Assembly: GCA_016281605.1 (NCBI GenBank) | Contig: JAEEJA010000057.1 | Coordinates: forward strand, 1-64,000 | Source of the DNA: Lachnospiraceae bacterium | GTDB lineage: Bacteria; Bacillota; Clostridia; Lachnospirales; Lachnospiraceae | DNA length: 64,000 nucleotides | Direction of reading: 5' to 3' | Part shown: positions 63,288 to 64,000 of the stretch, one piece after another | Layout of the letters: each line of letters opens with the position of its first letter | How positions within the stretch are numbered: position 1 is the stretch's first letter | The notes under the pieces: generated by a model | What the model saw: the letters and a program-made list of their open reading frames with translations, nothing else | Databases searched by the model: none | What the model was told of the DNA's origin: nothing | Translations under genes and position numbers: made by a program

Positions 63288-64000
63288 TTAATCCAGGTTT
63301 ATGCCCTCTAAATCGCAAGCCTCTATAGTTTTAAGTGTTATATCATTAATATCTGTCTGTTCGTTGTTCTGGCTTATAATCCTGGTTGCATGGTTGGTAA
63401 CAGCCTTCTCAAGATAATTTCTTACATCTCTTGCGTTTGCAAAATTCTTTGGTTTATTCTCACAGCGCTCAGTAAAGAAAGCAAGAGCCTTTTGGGTAGC
63501 TTCATTAGATAGCTGATAGTCCTGTTTTTTGGACATGGATTTAAGGATTTCCATCTCTTCCTCTGCGGTATAATCCTCGAATTCTATAACCTTACTGAAT
63601 CGGGATTTAAGTCCGGGATTAGACTCAACAAACTCAGCCATAAGGTCGGTATAACCGGCGCAGATAACTATGAGATCATCTCTGTGATCCTCCATGCACT
63701 TTAGAAGCGTATCCACGGCCTCCTGACCGAAGTCTCCCTCGCCCTTATAATTGGTAAGCGCATAGGCTTCGTCTATAAAGAGGATTCCACCTAGTGCAGA
63801 TTCTACCACATCCTGCACCTTAAGAGCGGTTTGACCGATGTAACCACTTACAAGTCCGGAGCGGTCAACCTCTATTAAGTGACCTTTACTGACAACACCA
63901 ATACTTGCGTATATCTTTGACAGAAGCCTAGCTACAGTAGTTTTACCGCTTCCCGGGTTACCTGAAAATATAACATGCTTATTGGTGGAAGTGGTTTTCA
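63288..64000 (-). CDS. CbbX/SpoVK-type AAA+ ATPase (5' end outside the window)
   Basis: The frame is open to the window edge; about 237 codons are visible. It shows Walker A FSGNPGSGKTTVARLL, DRSGLVSGYIGQTA, Walker B GGILFIDEAYAL, sensor and Arg-finger region CAGYTDLMAEFVESNPGLKSRF, and the small lid domain with NARDVRNYLEKAV. This is the CbbX/SpoVK (stage V sporulation protein K) AAA+ family; in other bacteria related genes sit in type VII secretion or sporulation loci. The missing N-terminus prevents a closer call. Confidence 0.88.
   Translation of the reverse strand, partial: KTTSTNKHVIFSGNPGSGKTTVARLLSKIYASIGVVSKGHLIEVDRSGLVSGYIGQTALKVQDVVESALGGILFIDEAYALTNYKGEGDFGQEAVDTLLKCMEDHRDDLIVICAGYTDLMAEFVESNPGLKSRFSKVIEFEDYTAEEEMEILKSMSKKQDYQLSNEATQKALAFFTERCENKPKNFANARDVRNYLEKAVTNHATRIISQNNEQTDINDITLKTIEACDLEGINLD

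Overview
The window looks like a chromosomal segment of a low-GC, Gram-positive Clostridia member, most likely a Lachnospiraceae (Butyrivibrio-like). The basis is: strong AGGAGG-type ribosome sites, A/T-rich intergenic DNA, chromosomally unencoded tRNA CCA ends, a four-cysteine L32 of the type common in this family, the murB-rapZ-whiA-HPr and divIC-tilS-hpt-ftsH blocks, and several secreted proteins with lysine-rich beta-type C-terminal domains. No phage, plasmid, intact insertion sequence or CRISPR array is visible; most genes are housekeeping.

Layout. 0.1-3.5 kb: a large secreted propeller-like protein and a short HTH protein. 3.6-8.5 kb: tRNA-Arg, murB, rapZ, whiA, a Crh-like HPr (Glu at position 15), then a leader-controlled infC-rpmI-rplT operon. 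8.6-14.1 kb: valS, a zinc-ribbon/TPR membrane protein, rpmF and a C39-like membrane protein. 14-28 kb: yprB-like nuclease, coaE, rfbC, murI, asnA, divergent pdxR/pyridoxamine kinase, and a minus-strand set ppk-ppx-(PARG macrodomain+NADAR)-HD-GYP. 28.4-34 kb: a tnpB-like 3' end remnant, trmB, a 63-bp tandem repeat, a LacI regulator, an amino-acid ABC transporter and tRNA-Glu/tRNA-Cys. 34-37.3 kb: a LytTR signalling cluster (GHKL kinase, pseudo-receiver LytTR protein, genuine LytTR regulator) with paired direct repeats in front of two of its genes. 37.3-41.7 kb: L10 leader, rplJ, rplL, a secreted Ig-like protein and an OmpR-type two-component system. 41.7-45.5 kb: DRE-TIM aldolase, PAP2, DUF5662, and an HTH protein of unknown function. 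45.5-54 kb: divIC-tilS-hpt-ftsH, SEC-C protein, ilvN with a structured leader, ilvC, a D-2-hydroxyacid dehydrogenase. 54-64 kb: a tight gene train alternating surface proteins and tRNA synthetases (DUF4430/alpha-toroid protein, glyS, lysine-rich surface protein, proS, arylsulfotransferase-like protein), a second tnpB-like 3' end, murG, and a partial AAA+ ATPase running off the window.

Most interesting signals: (1) the infC leader, where the 8-mers GTGGATAA and TTATCCAC alternate four times and can form mutually exclusive terminator and antiterminator pairings, while also reading as perfect DnaA boxes; (2) the PARG-macrodomain/NADAR fusion with a substituted NADAR glutamate; (3) the LytTR cluster with a receiver lacking its phospho-Asp and helically phased repeat operators; (4) a transcobalamin-like surface protein (DUF4430 plus alpha-helical toroid); (5) two solo tnpB 3' ends beside trmB and murG; (6) a hairpin-bearing 63-bp repeat array; (7) a hairpin-rich ilvN leader with a short leader ORF. 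All functional assignments come from reading motifs by eye; no database search was run.
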